Below, piece by piece: positions 1-7,646 of a stretch of DNA of 64,000 bases. Under the pieces are notes generated by a model. That model had not been told where the DNA came from, did not search any database, and saw only the letters and a program-made list of their open reading frames with translations. Every line of letters begins with the position of its first letter. Position 1 is the stretch's first letter. The position numbers were made by a program, and so were the translations under genes. The DNA is taken from NCBI GenBank assembly GCA_040384625.1, contig JAZKIW010000049.1, positions 4,963 to 68,962 on the forward strand. Direction: 5' to 3'. This DNA comes from CADEEN01 sp040384625. Its GTDB lineage: Bacteria; Pseudomonadota; Gammaproteobacteria; Burkholderiales; Burkholderiaceae_C.

Positions 1-1
1 G

Positions 2-2200
2 ACGCGCATGCTGCGCCCGGTCAAGCTCAGTGTGTCCGACGAGATCGAGAACGCGCTGTCCTACTACCACTCGACCTTCCTGCGCGAGATCCCGCGCCTG
101 TACCGCGACATCGAGCGCACCCTGCACGGCCATGCGGTGGCCAACTTCCTGCGCATGGGCCACTGGATCGGCGGCGATCGCGACGGCAACCCGAATGTCG
201 GTGCGCCGACGCTCAGGCTCGCACTGTCGCGCCAGGCCGAGGTCGCGCTGCGCCACTACCTGACCGAAGTGCATGCGCTGGGCGCCGAGCTGTCGATCTC
301 GCAGACCCTCGCCCCGGTGACCACGCCGATGCTGGCGCTCGCCGAACGTTCGCCCGACCGCAACCCGCACCGCGAGGACGAACCGTACCGGCGCGCACTG
401 ATCGGCGTCTATGCACGTCTGGCGGCGACCCTGCATGCGCTGACGGGCACGGAGGCCCTGCGTCACGCCGTTGCGCCGCAGAACCCGTATGCCAGCGCCG
501 CCGAATTCCTGGCCGACCTGCGCACGGTCGAGGTCTCGCTGCACCACCATCACGCCAGCTCGCTGATCGCGCCGCGCCTGGCGCCGCTGATGCGCGCGGT
601 GCAGGTGTTCGGCTTCCACCTGGCCACCATCGACCTGCGCCAGAGCTCGGACCAGCATGAAGCGGTGATCGCGGAACTGCTGCGTGTGGCGCGCATCGAG
701 CCCGACTACGCGGCCTTGTCCGAGGCCGCGCGCCGAGCCTGCCTGCTGGCCCTGCTCAACGATGCACGGCCACTGCGCGTGATCGGTCACGCGTACAGCG
801 AACTGGCGACGGGCGAACTGGCGGTGTTCGAAGCTGCGCGCGATGCTCTGCAGCGCTACGGCCGCCACGCGATACGCCACTACATCATCTCGCACACCGA
901 AGAGGCGAGCGACCTGCTCGAGGTGCTGCTGCTACAGAAGGAGTGCGGTCTGATGCACGGCACACTCGATCGCGACGCGGTGGCTGACCTGATCGTGGTG
1001 CCGCTGTTCGAGACCATCGAAGACCTGCGCCACGCCGCGGCCATCATGAGCGCCTACTACGCCTTGCCCGGCGTGCTGCCTCTGGTGCTGGGCAGCCGCA
1101 TCGGCGCCTTTCCCGAGCAGGACATCATGCTCGGCTACAGCGACAGCAACAAGGACGGCGGCTTCTTCACCAGCAACTGGGAGCTGTACCGCGCCGAGAC
1201 GGCGCTGGTGGCGTTGTTCGCGCCACTGGAACGCGCCCATGGACTGAAGCTGCGCCTGTTCCATGGCCGCGGGGGCACCGTCGGCCGCGGCGGCGGCCCG
1301 AGCTACCAGGCCATCCTGGCCCAGCCGCCCGGCACCGTGAACGGCCAGATCCGACTGACCGAACAGGGTGAGGTCATCGCGTCGAAGTACGCCCACCCCG
1401 AGATCGGGCGTCGCAACCTAGAGACCCTGGTCGCAGCGACGCTCGAGGCCACCCTGCTGCACCCGACCAAGACGGCGCCGAAGGCCTTCCTCGACGCCGC
1501 GGAGCAGATCAGCGATGCCAGCTTCGCCGCCTACCGGGCGCTGGTGTACGAGACGCCCGGATTCACCGAATACTTCTTCGACGCCACGCCGATCCGCGAA
1601 ATCGCGGAACTCAACATCGGCTCGCGCCCGGCAGCGCGCAAGGCCGGGCGCCGCATCGAAGACCTGCGCGCCATCCCATGGGGCTTCTCGTGGGGCCAGT
1701 GCCGTGTGGCCCTGCCGGGTTGGGCCGGCTTCGGTTCGGCGGTCGAACAATGGCTGAACGTCAGCCCGACGCAGCGCAAGCAACGCCTGGCGCTGCTGCG
1801 CAAGATGGTCAAGCAGTGGCCCTTCTTCCGCACCCTGCTGTCGAATCTGGACATGGTGCTGGCCAAGAGCGACCTGCGCATCGCCGCGCGCTATGTGGAA
1901 CTGGTCGAGGACAAGAAGCTGGCCAAGCGCATCTTCGCGGCGATCCAGGCCGAGTGGACCCTGGCCGGCGAGATGCTGTCCCTGATCACCGGCGAGCCGC
2001 ACCGCTTGGCGTCGAACACGGCGTTAGCGCGGTCGATCGAGCACCGCTTTCCGTATCTGGACCCGCTCAACCACCTGCAGGTCGAGCTGATGCGGCGCTA
2101 CCGCTATCGCAAGGCCAATGATCCGGCCAACGAACGGGTGCAGCGCGGCATTCACATCTCGATCAACGGCATCGCGGCGGGCCTGCGCAACACCGGTTGA
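2..2200 (+). CDS. ppc: phosphoenolpyruvate carboxylase, 5'-truncated by window edge
   Basis: Carboxylates phosphoenolpyruvate to oxaloacetate, an anaplerotic cytosolic step. The reading frame is open from base 2, so the gene starts upstream and the N-terminal catalytic His signature is not visible. Seen here are GGDRDGNPNV (about nt 170-200), the second family signature with the core GYSDSNKDGG (about nt 1132-1162), the glycine-rich FHGRGGTVGRGGGP loop (about nt 1258-1300) and the canonical C-terminal RNTG. About 733 codons are present of a family length of 900-950. In related bacteria ppc often lies beside hemC; no hem gene is in this window. The ATG at 8 is internal and is not the start. 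Confidence 0.97.
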   Translation, partial: TRMLRPVKLSVSDEIENALSYYHSTFLREIPRLYRDIERTLHGHAVANFLRMGHWIGGDRDGNPNVGAPTLRLALSRQAEVALRHYLTEVHALGAELSISQTLAPVTTPMLALAERSPDRNPHREDEPYRRALIGVYARLAATLHALTGTEALRHAVAPQNPYASAAEFLADLRTVEVSLHHHHASSLIAPRLAPLMRAVQVFGFHLATIDLRQSSDQHEAVIAELLRVARIEPDYAALSEAARRACLLALLNDARPLRVIGHAYSELATGELAVFEAARDALQRYGRHAIRHYIISHTEEASDLLEVLLLQKECGLMHGTLDRDAVADLIVVPLFETIEDLRHAAAIMSAYYALPGVLPLVLGSRIGAFPEQDIMLGYSDSNKDGGFFTSNWELYRAETALVALFAPLERAHGLKLRLFHGRGGTVGRGGGPSYQAILAQPPGTVNGQIRLTEQGEVIASKYAHPEIGRRNLETLVAATLEATLLHPTKTAPKAFLDAAEQISDASFAAYRALVYETPGFTEYFFDATPIREIAELNIGSRPAARKAGRRIEDLRAIPWGFSWGQCRVALPGWAGFGSAVEQWLNVSPTQRKQRLALLRKMVKQWPFFRTLLSNLDMVLAKSDLRIAARYVELVEDKKLAKRIFAAIQAEWTLAGEMLSLITGEPHRLASNTALARSIEHRFPYLDPLNHLQVELMRRYRYRKANDPANERVQRGIHISINGIAAGLRNTG

Positions 2201-2216
2201 CGGCGCTCGCCTGCAG

Positions 2217-2232
2217 CGCGCTTGCGAGCGCG
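2217..2232. terminator. short GC hairpin after ppc
   Basis: CGCGCT-TGCG-AGCGCG forms a 6-bp stem with a 4-nt loop 17 nt after the ppc stop codon. There is no T-tract, so it is at best a weak or Rho-assisted 3' end. Confidence 0.3.
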
Positions 2233-2307
2233 AAGGAATCGGGTACGCTTGAGCGCGATTGACGGGCCACGCACTTCTGCCAAGCGAAGCAGGGCCAAGG
2301 AGGCTCG

Positions 2308-3186
2308 ATGAACAAGGGCGCACGCAAATTGCTGATCGGGCTGATCGGCGCAGGCATCCAGCGCTCGCTGACACCGGCGATGCAGGAAGAAGAGGCTCGA
2401 CACCACGGCCTGGCCCTGCACTACCAGCTGATCGATCTCGAGCGCACATCTGAGGGCGCGGCGGCGCTGCCAGCCTTGTTGGCCGCGGCCCGCACGATGG
2501 GCTTTGCCGGGCTGAACATCACCTTCCCATGCAAGCAGGCGGTGATACCGCTGCTCGACGGACTCTCCGACGAAGCTCGGGCGATGGGGGCGGTCAACAC
2601 GGTCGTGTTTCGGCAGGACGGCAACGTTGTTCGCGCCATCGGCCACAACACCGACGGTTCGGGCTGGGCCTGGGGCTTCAGGCGAGCGCTGCCGCAGGCC
2701 AGGCTCGATCGGGTGGTTCTGCTCGGTGCCGGTGGCGCCGGCTCGGCGATCGCCCATGCCTTGCTGCGCCTGGGCGCGGGGCATCTGGCGATCGTCGACA
2801 GCGACACTGAACGCGCGACCGCGCTGGCGTGGCAGCTCAACGACCTTTATGGCGCCGAGCGCGTCAGCGGCGGCACCGATGCCGCGGCGGCGCTGGCAGG
2901 CGCGACCGGGCTCGTCCACGCGACACCGACCGGCATGGACAAGCTCCCTGGGCTGCCACTGCCAGAGTCGTTGCTGCGGGCCGACCTGTGGGTCTCGGAG
3001 ATCGTCTATTTCCCGCTCGAAACGGCGCTGCTCAAGGCGGCACGGCGCATCGGTTGCGCCACCGCCGACGGAGGCCACATGGCCGTGGGCCAAGCCTTCG
3101 GCGCCTTCGAGCTGTTCACCGGTGAAACCCCGGATGCGGCGCGGATGGATGCACACTTCCGCCGCTTGGTCACCCAAGCACGCTGA
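2308..3186 (+). CDS. quinate/shikimate dehydrogenase, catabolic QsuD-type (AroE family)
   Basis: AroE-fold oxidoreductase of 292 aa. The ATG follows a perfect AAGGAGG (2297-2303). Substrate-site residues are recognisable: S20/T22 in RSLTPAM, catalytic K76 in NITFPCKQ, and N114/D116 in GHNTDGSG. The GAGGAG nucleotide loop is at 140-145, and D164/D166 after the second strand replace the NRT/K-type NADP motif, which suggests NAD use. As I recall the family, the sequence looks closer to Corynebacterium QsuD than to biosynthetic AroE. It is followed directly by two genes resembling the halves of 3-dehydroshikimate dehydratase. I infer oxidation of quinate or shikimate toward protocatechuate; a biosynthetic paralog is expected elsewhere in the genome. 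Confidence 0.82.
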   Translation: MNKGARKLLIGLIGAGIQRSLTPAMQEEEARHHGLALHYQLIDLERTSEGAAALPALLAAARTMGFAGLNITFPCKQAVIPLLDGLSDEARAMGAVNTVVFRQDGNVVRAIGHNTDGSGWAWGFRRALPQARLDRVVLLGAGGAGSAIAHALLRLGAGHLAIVDSDTERATALAWQLNDLYGAERVSGGTDAAAALAGATGLVHATPTGMDKLPGLPLPESLLRADLWVSEIVYFPLETALLKAARRIGCATADGGHMAVGQAFGAFELFTGETPDAARMDAHFRRLVTQAR

Positions 3187-3223
3187 TACTGCAGCGCGTT
3201 GCGTCTCAGACACGGAGCAAGGC

Positions 3224-4102
3224 ATGAACCCCCGCATGGACACCCCTCGCGAGGATCTGGCCGACACGGCCAACCCGCTCGGGATCGAAGGCATCGAGTA
3301 CATCGAGTACGCGACCAGCAAGCCTCAGGCCCTCGGTCAGGTGCTGGAGCAGATGGGCTTCAAGCCGATCGCGCGCCACCGCTCGCGCGAAGTGCTGTTG
3401 TACCGCCAGGGCGGCATGAACGTGATCGTCAACGCCCACGCGGCAACGGTGGCCCCACCCGAGGCCCCGCGCCTGGCCGCGGTCGCCCTGCGCGTGCGTG
3501 ATGCAGCGGCGGCGCATGCCGCCGTGCTCGAACTCGGCGCGTGGGACGTGCCGGTGCAGGTGGCGCCGATGGAGTTGCACATCCCGGCCATCCACGGCGC
3601 GGGCGCCAGCCGAATCTACTTCGTTGACCGGCACCGCGAGTTCTCGATCTACGACGTCGACTTCGTGCCGATCCCGGGCGTCGCCACGGGCGAAGCGCAG
3701 CCTGCGGTCGTGGCCGGACTGCACTGGTTCGGTGTCGTGCAGTACATCGGCGTCGAGCGCATGGACGACTGGCTGCACTTCTACAGCACCCTGTTCGGCT
3801 TTCGGCTGCTGCGCGATGACGAGCGCTTCGGCATCCTGCCGCGCGGGCGCGTGCTGCAAAGCCCCGACCGCAGTTTCTACTGGCAACTGATCGAGCCGGA
3901 TCCGGTGATGGTCGCCGACAGCGACGAGCGCCTGCAGCGCGTGGCCTTCGGCGCCCCCGACGTCCTGGCCGCGGTCAATGCCCTGCAGGCACGCAGCGTG
4001 AGCTTCATTGAGACCTCGAACCTGCATGTCGAGTCGCGCGGCGCGCTGACCAAGACCTGGTTCGGCAGCCTGATGTTCGAACTCGTCCACCACGGGGCCT
4101 GA
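3224..4102 (+). CDS. 4-hydroxyphenylpyruvate dioxygenase-like (VOC) protein, companion of dehydroshikimate dehydratase
   Basis: Two-module glyoxalase/HPPD-like protein of 292 aa. The ATG is preceded by GGAG (3214-3217). In true HPPD three ligands (His, His, Glu) hold iron. Here the first (H167 in GLHWFGVV) and last (E286 in FELVHH) are present, but the usual GVQHIA second ligand appears as LQRVAF, with R239. It is therefore unlikely to be a functional dioxygenase of tyrosine catabolism. In Pseudomonas QuiC-type enzymes an HPPD-like domain is fused C-terminal to the dehydratase barrel. Here it is a separate gene located before the barrel gene, 3 nt apart, so a structural or regulatory partner role is likely. 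Confidence 0.72.
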   Translation: MNPRMDTPREDLADTANPLGIEGIEYIEYATSKPQALGQVLEQMGFKPIARHRSREVLLYRQGGMNVIVNAHAATVAPPEAPRLAAVALRVRDAAAAHAAVLELGAWDVPVQVAPMELHIPAIHGAGASRIYFVDRHREFSIYDVDFVPIPGVATGEAQPAVVAGLHWFGVVQYIGVERMDDWLHFYSTLFGFRLLRDDERFGILPRGRVLQSPDRSFYWQLIEPDPVMVADSDERLQRVAFGAPDVLAAVNALQARSVSFIETSNLHVESRGALTKTWFGSLMFELVHHGA

Positions 4103-4105
4103 ATC

Positions 4106-4987
4106 GTGTACATCGACGATTTCGGCATGGACACGATCACGCTGGCCGGGCCGCTGGAGGCCAAGCTGCGGGCGGTCAAGCAGGGCGGGTTCAGCCAGAT
4201 CATGCTCGCGGCGCGCGACATCGTCGGCCACCCCCAGGGCATCGAGGCGGCCGTCGCCGCTGTCAAGGCGAGTGGCCTGCGGGTCACCGGGTTCCAGGTG
4301 CTGCGCGATTTCGAAGGCCTGACCGGCCACCTGCACGGCTACAAGGTCGACCAGGCCAAGAGCATGATCGAGATGTGCAACGCGCTTGAAAGCCCGCTGC
4401 TGCTGGCCTGTTCATCGACCTCGCAGCACGCGACCGGCGACCTCGATGCCGTCGCGCGCGACCTGCGCAAGCTGGCGATGCTGGCCCTGCCTCACCGCAT
4501 CAAGGTGGTCTATGAAGGACTGTCCTGGGGCCGCCACATCAACGAGTACACGACGGCCTGGGCCGCGGTCGAGGCGGCGGACTGCCCGAACCTCGGCCTG
4601 TGCATCGATTCGTACCATGTGTTCGCGACCAACACGCCGCTGGCGCCGCTGGACGACATCGACCCCGACAAGATCTTCTTCGTCCAGCTGGCCGACTTCA
4701 TGTGGCGCCAAGTGCGCACCCCCGAGGAGCGTCGCGACACGGCGCGCACTTTCCGCGTCTTCCCTGGCGAGGGCGTGCACAACGCCGAGATGGCCGAACT
4801 GGTGACCCGGCTCGACCGCCTGGGCTACCGCGGCGACTACAGCTTCGAGGTCTTCAACGACGACTATCAGCAGCTGCCCCTGCCGACGGTGGCCGAGCGT
4901 GCGCGGCGCGCCGCCGTCTGGCTGGCGGAAGACATCCTGCAGCGTTCAACCCCCCTGCCGGGGCGGATGCAGTTGCGCCCGAGCTGA
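4106..4987 (+). CDS. 3-dehydroshikimate dehydratase-like sugar phosphate isomerase/epimerase TIM barrel
   Basis: AP-endonuclease-2-type TIM barrel of 293 aa with a GTG start 3 nt after the preceding stop, so it is translationally coupled. Expected metal ligands are visible: E137 (VYEGLSWG), D168 and H171 (CIDSYH), Q194 (FVQLAD) and E248 (SFEVFN). Bacterial dehydroshikimate dehydratases (QuiC/QsuB) use this barrel to convert 3-dehydroshikimate to protocatechuate with a divalent metal. The upstream quinate/shikimate dehydrogenase supports that reaction. Similar barrels occur in sugar isomerases and IolE-like proteins, so the substrate assignment rests on context. Confidence 0.75.
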   Translation: MYIDDFGMDTITLAGPLEAKLRAVKQGGFSQIMLAARDIVGHPQGIEAAVAAVKASGLRVTGFQVLRDFEGLTGHLHGYKVDQAKSMIEMCNALESPLLLACSSTSQHATGDLDAVARDLRKLAMLALPHRIKVVYEGLSWGRHINEYTTAWAAVEAADCPNLGLCIDSYHVFATNTPLAPLDDIDPDKIFFVQLADFMWRQVRTPEERRDTARTFRVFPGEGVHNAEMAELVTRLDRLGYRGDYSFEVFNDDYQQLPLPTVAERARRAAVWLAEDILQRSTPLPGRMQLRPS

Positions 4988-5026
4988 CGCACACTGCGCC
5001 TCTGGCAACCCCGGCAGGCGCGCGCG

Positions 5027-5632
5027 ATGAACCCGAGCGATCCCCACCCAGGCGCCGATGCGGCGCCGTCAGGCTTTCACCCACGAGCGATCGCTCGCTT
5101 TCCCGAATTGGCCCAGCTCGCTACCGAACTGCTGCGCAAGCCACCGGCCCTGCTGGGCCTGAACGAGGCCGAGGCGCGCTGCGTGGTCGGGTTCATGCAG
5201 CTGCTCGATTACCCCAAGGGGGCCACCCTGCTGCGCGAGTACGACAGCGCCGCCACCGGCTACATGCTGCTGCTGTTGAGCGGCGAGGTGTCGGTCGAGA
5301 CAGCCGAGCCCGGTCAGAGCAGCGAGGCCGTCACCATCTCTGCCCTCGGAGCAGGTTCGCTGCTGGGCGAGATGGCCCTGCTCGACGGCGAGCCGCGGTC
5401 CACCAATTGCACCGCGGTCTCCGCAGTGCAGTGCGCCGGGCTGTCGCGCCAGGGCCTGGACCAGTTGCTGGCGCAGCATCCCCAGGTGGCGGCCAAGCTG
5501 CTCGCCGAGGTGGCCTCGATCATTGCCAATCGCCTGCGCGCCCTAAGCGATCAGCTGCGTCTGTATGCCCGGCTCACGGCTTCGATGCAACAGCAGATCG
5601 ATCGCCTGAAGGCCGCCGGCGCCGCTCGCTGA
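5027..5632 (+). CDS. cyclic nucleotide-binding domain protein without DNA-binding domain
   Basis: Protein of 201 aa with a single Crp/Fnr-type cNMP-binding fold at about residues 45-165. The phosphate-binding cassette is well kept: GEMALLDGEPRSTN carries the Glu and Arg that contact cyclic nucleotide in CRP. No helix-turn-helix follows; the C-terminus is a 35-residue helix rich in Gln, Leu and Arg, possibly a dimerisation coil. There is no signal peptide. It lies 39 nt after the quinate operon but shows no link to it. It occupies the place next to the AlgR-type gene where hemC is often found in related genomes. Role unknown. Confidence 0.7.
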   Translation: MNPSDPHPGADAAPSGFHPRAIARFPELAQLATELLRKPPALLGLNEAEARCVVGFMQLLDYPKGATLLREYDSAATGYMLLLLSGEVSVETAEPGQSSEAVTISALGAGSLLGEMALLDGEPRSTNCTAVSAVQCAGLSRQGLDQLLAQHPQVAAKLLAEVASIIANRLRALSDQLRLYARLTASMQQQIDRLKAAGAAR

Positions 5633-5642
5633 GCGGCGCCGG
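5616..5642. terminator. bidirectional 12-bp hairpin between convergent genes
   Basis: A perfect 12-bp inverted repeat, CCGGCGCCGCTC / GAGCGGCGCCGG with a GCT loop, spans the stop codon of the cNMP-binding gene and ends 2 nt before the last base of the convergent response regulator gene. There is no T-run on either side. Its symmetry and position fit a shared 3'-end structure for both transcripts. Confidence 0.6.
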
Positions 5643-5643
5643 G

Positions 5644-6426
5644 TCAGTGTCCGGACGCGGCCAGGGCCTCGCGCACCGCGCCCAACTGGCGCCGCGACAC
5701 GGCCAGCCACTCGGCCACGGGCGCCACTTGCACAGCCCAGCCGATCTCGTTGCCTGCGGCGTCGTCATCGTGTTCGGCCATGCGCCGGCGTTCGAGCAGG
5801 CGCACCGCGTCGCGTGCCACCAGGGCATTGCGGTGCACACGCAGGAAGCGCTCGCCCAGCCGCTGCTCCAGCTCGGTGAGCGAGTCGTCGAGCACCCAGC
5901 TACGTCCGGCCGTGCGCAGTGTCACGTACTTCAGTTCGGCCTTCAGGTACAACACTTCGGCGAGCGGGATGCGCGCCACACGGCCGCGTTCGCTGACCAC
6001 CAGCACCGGTTCCTGCGCGCTGGCGCCAACTTCGCGCGCCGGCATGCGCCGCGCGGCACGCTCCAGCGCAGCCGCCAGTCGCTCGCGCTTGACCGGCTTG
6101 GTCAGGTAGTCGACGGCGTCGAGGTCGAAGGCCGCCAGCGCATGCTCGCCATGCGCGGTCACGAACACGACTGCGGGCGGGCGGGCCAGGCGCTTGAGCT
6201 CGGCGGCGAATGCGGTACCCAGCTGGCCCGGCATCTGGATGTCGAGCAGGATCACGTCGGCCTCGTGTTCCCCCAGCCATTGGCGCGCGTGCTGCGCGTT
6301 CGCGCACTGGCCGGTCACGCTGCAGCGCGGTTCGGCGCATTCAGCCACCAGGGTGGCCAGGCGTGTGCGGGCCAGCGCCTCGTCGTCGACGATCAGGACC
6401 CGCAGGGCCGGTGTCGGCTGGCTCAT
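5644..6426 (-). CDS. algR: LytTR-family response regulator (AlgR-type)
   Basis: Two-domain regulator of 260 aa. The receiver domain (about 8-125) has the acidic pair D14/D15, phospho-acceptor D62 in LLDIQMPG, the T/S position in FVTAHG and the Lys of LTKPVK. The C-terminal LytTR DNA-binding domain spans about 145-250 (VLYLKAELKYVTL, FLRVHRNALV). It overlaps the kinase gene upstream by 4 bp (ATGA). The order argH / sensor / regulator matches the Pseudomonas fimS(algZ)-algR locus, which controls twitching and exopolysaccharide genes there; the target genes here are unknown. Confidence 0.85.
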   Translation of the reverse strand: MSQPTPALRVLIVDDEALARTRLATLVAECAEPRCSVTGQCANAQHARQWLGEHEADVILLDIQMPGQLGTAFAAELKRLARPPAVVFVTAHGEHALAAFDLDAVDYLTKPVKRERLAAALERAARRMPAREVGASAQEPVLVVSERGRVARIPLAEVLYLKAELKYVTLRTAGRSWVLDDSLTELEQRLGERFLRVHRNALVARDAVRLLERRRMAEHDDDAAGNEIGWAVQVAPVAEWLAVSRRQLGAVREALAASGH

Positions 6427-7535
6427 GCCTTGTCCGCCATCGGCACCACGATGCGCACGCGATAGCGCCCCTCGCCCTGCTGCAGCTCGAACTGCGCGTC
6501 CAAGTCGTGCAGCAGGCGCAGGCGTTCGCGCACATTGGCCAGGGCCAGGCCGTGGCCCGGGCGCGAATTGTTGCTGCCGACGGTGTTGTCGATGGTGATC
6601 TCGGCGCGACCAAGCCGGGCTCGTGTACGCACGCGGATCGAGCCGCCTGTCTCGGCCGGCTCGACACCATGGCGCACAGCGTTCTCGAGCAGCGGTTGCA
6701 GCACCAGCGGCGGCAGGCGCGCCGCATCGGTCGCGGCGTCGAGCTGCCAGTCCAGGCGCAGGCGTTCACCGAAGCGCAATTGCTCGATGGCCAGGTAGCG
6801 CCGTGCCAGTTCGAGTTCGCTGGCCAGCGTGACCGAGCCGCTGCCGCCGCTGCTGTCGTCGGCCAGGGCAACGCGGAACAGCTCGGCCAGGTCTTCGAGC
6901 ACGCCTTCGGCGCGGACCGGGTCGGTGCGCACCAGGGACACCGCGGTGTTCAAGGTGTTGAAGAGGAAGTGCGGCCGGATGCGCGACTGCAACTCGGCCA
7001 GGCGCGCGCGCGCGTCGGCCGGGGTGCGCCGGCCTTCGCGCCATTGCAGCCACAGGGCCATGGCCAGGGCCAGGCTGGCGCCGATCAGCGGCAGCGCGAT
7101 CAATCGTGGTGCCTGCGCCTCCATCAGTTGCATCCAGAACATCGGCGTGCAGGCCAGTGGCGCGAGCACGGCACCGAATGCCATCAGCGCCAGTGTGCGC
7201 GGCAGCAGGGCCAGGCCGATCAGCGGCTTGCGAAGGGCGCAAACCAGGGCCAGCCAGGCGAGCGTGCCGGCCAAGGCCGAGGCGACGGCCGGACCGAGCG
7301 AGGCCAAGGCCGCGCCGGCCGACTCGGCACCCGCCAGCACCGCCAGCACGACAGCGCCGTTGACGGCCAGCAGGGCACGCAATGCGAGCGCGCCGCGACA
7401 GACATCGAACGCGGCACCGCTGGTCGCGGTGTCGCCCGGCTCGAGGGTGGTGGGCCGCGTCGACGCGGGCCACAGGCTCACGCCTTCGCTGCCGTGCAAG
7501 GTGGCGGGGGCGGTGTCGGGCAGGCTCGTCGGCAT
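6423..7535 (-). CDS. algZ: sensor histidine kinase, LytS/AlgZ (His_kinase) family
   Basis: Membrane kinase of 370 aa using the ATG at 7535, which gives MPTSLPD; a frame-open ATG at 7625 would collide with the argH promoter region. Four hydrophobic segments lie at about residues 50-150, with no large periplasmic loop. The phospho-acceptor His is in IRPHFLFNTLN (about H189). An HATPase domain follows, with LLENAVRHGV (N box) and GHGLALANV (G box). It overlaps the response regulator by 4 bp. It is divergent from argH, as in the pseudomonad AlgZ locus. The ligand is unknown. Confidence 0.85.
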   Translation of the reverse strand: MPTSLPDTAPATLHGSEGVSLWPASTRPTTLEPGDTATSGAAFDVCRGALALRALLAVNGAVVLAVLAGAESAGAALASLGPAVASALAGTLAWLALVCALRKPLIGLALLPRTLALMAFGAVLAPLACTPMFWMQLMEAQAPRLIALPLIGASLALAMALWLQWREGRRTPADARARLAELQSRIRPHFLFNTLNTAVSLVRTDPVRAEGVLEDLAELFRVALADDSSGGSGSVTLASELELARRYLAIEQLRFGERLRLDWQLDAATDAARLPPLVLQPLLENAVRHGVEPAETGGSIRVRTRARLGRAEITIDNTVGSNNSRPGHGLALANVRERLRLLHDLDAQFELQQGEGRYRVRIVVPMADKA

Positions 7536-7559
7536 GCAGGAGGTGGACAGGGGCGTCGA

Positions 7560-7565
7560 TAGAAT
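7560..7565 (+). promoter_or_regulatory. possible -10 box upstream of argH
   Basis: TAGAAT lies 81 nt before the argH start, inside the 111-bp algZ/argH divergent region. No convincing -35 at normal spacing is seen; TGGACA at 7544 is too close. Confidence 0.3.
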
Positions 7566-7646
7566 CGATCGCACCAAGGCTGGCGCTTGCCGGCATTGTG
7601 TCCCAGCCTCCTTTACCTCGGGCACCGCATGCGCGGTGGCGGTCTC

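Noticed and set aside
3206..4336. 376-codon minus-strand frame over the HPPD-like and barrel genes
   Set aside because: Overlaps two conserved plus-strand genes and shows no family motif.
4600..6465. 621-codon plus-strand frame joining the barrel, cNMP and algR regions
   Set aside because: Crosses three real genes in wrong frames; non-conserved Arg/Ala-rich product.
7536..7625. Upstream start of algZ at 7625
   Set aside because: It would place 30 non-conserved residues across the divergent argH promoter region; the start at 7535 is preferred.
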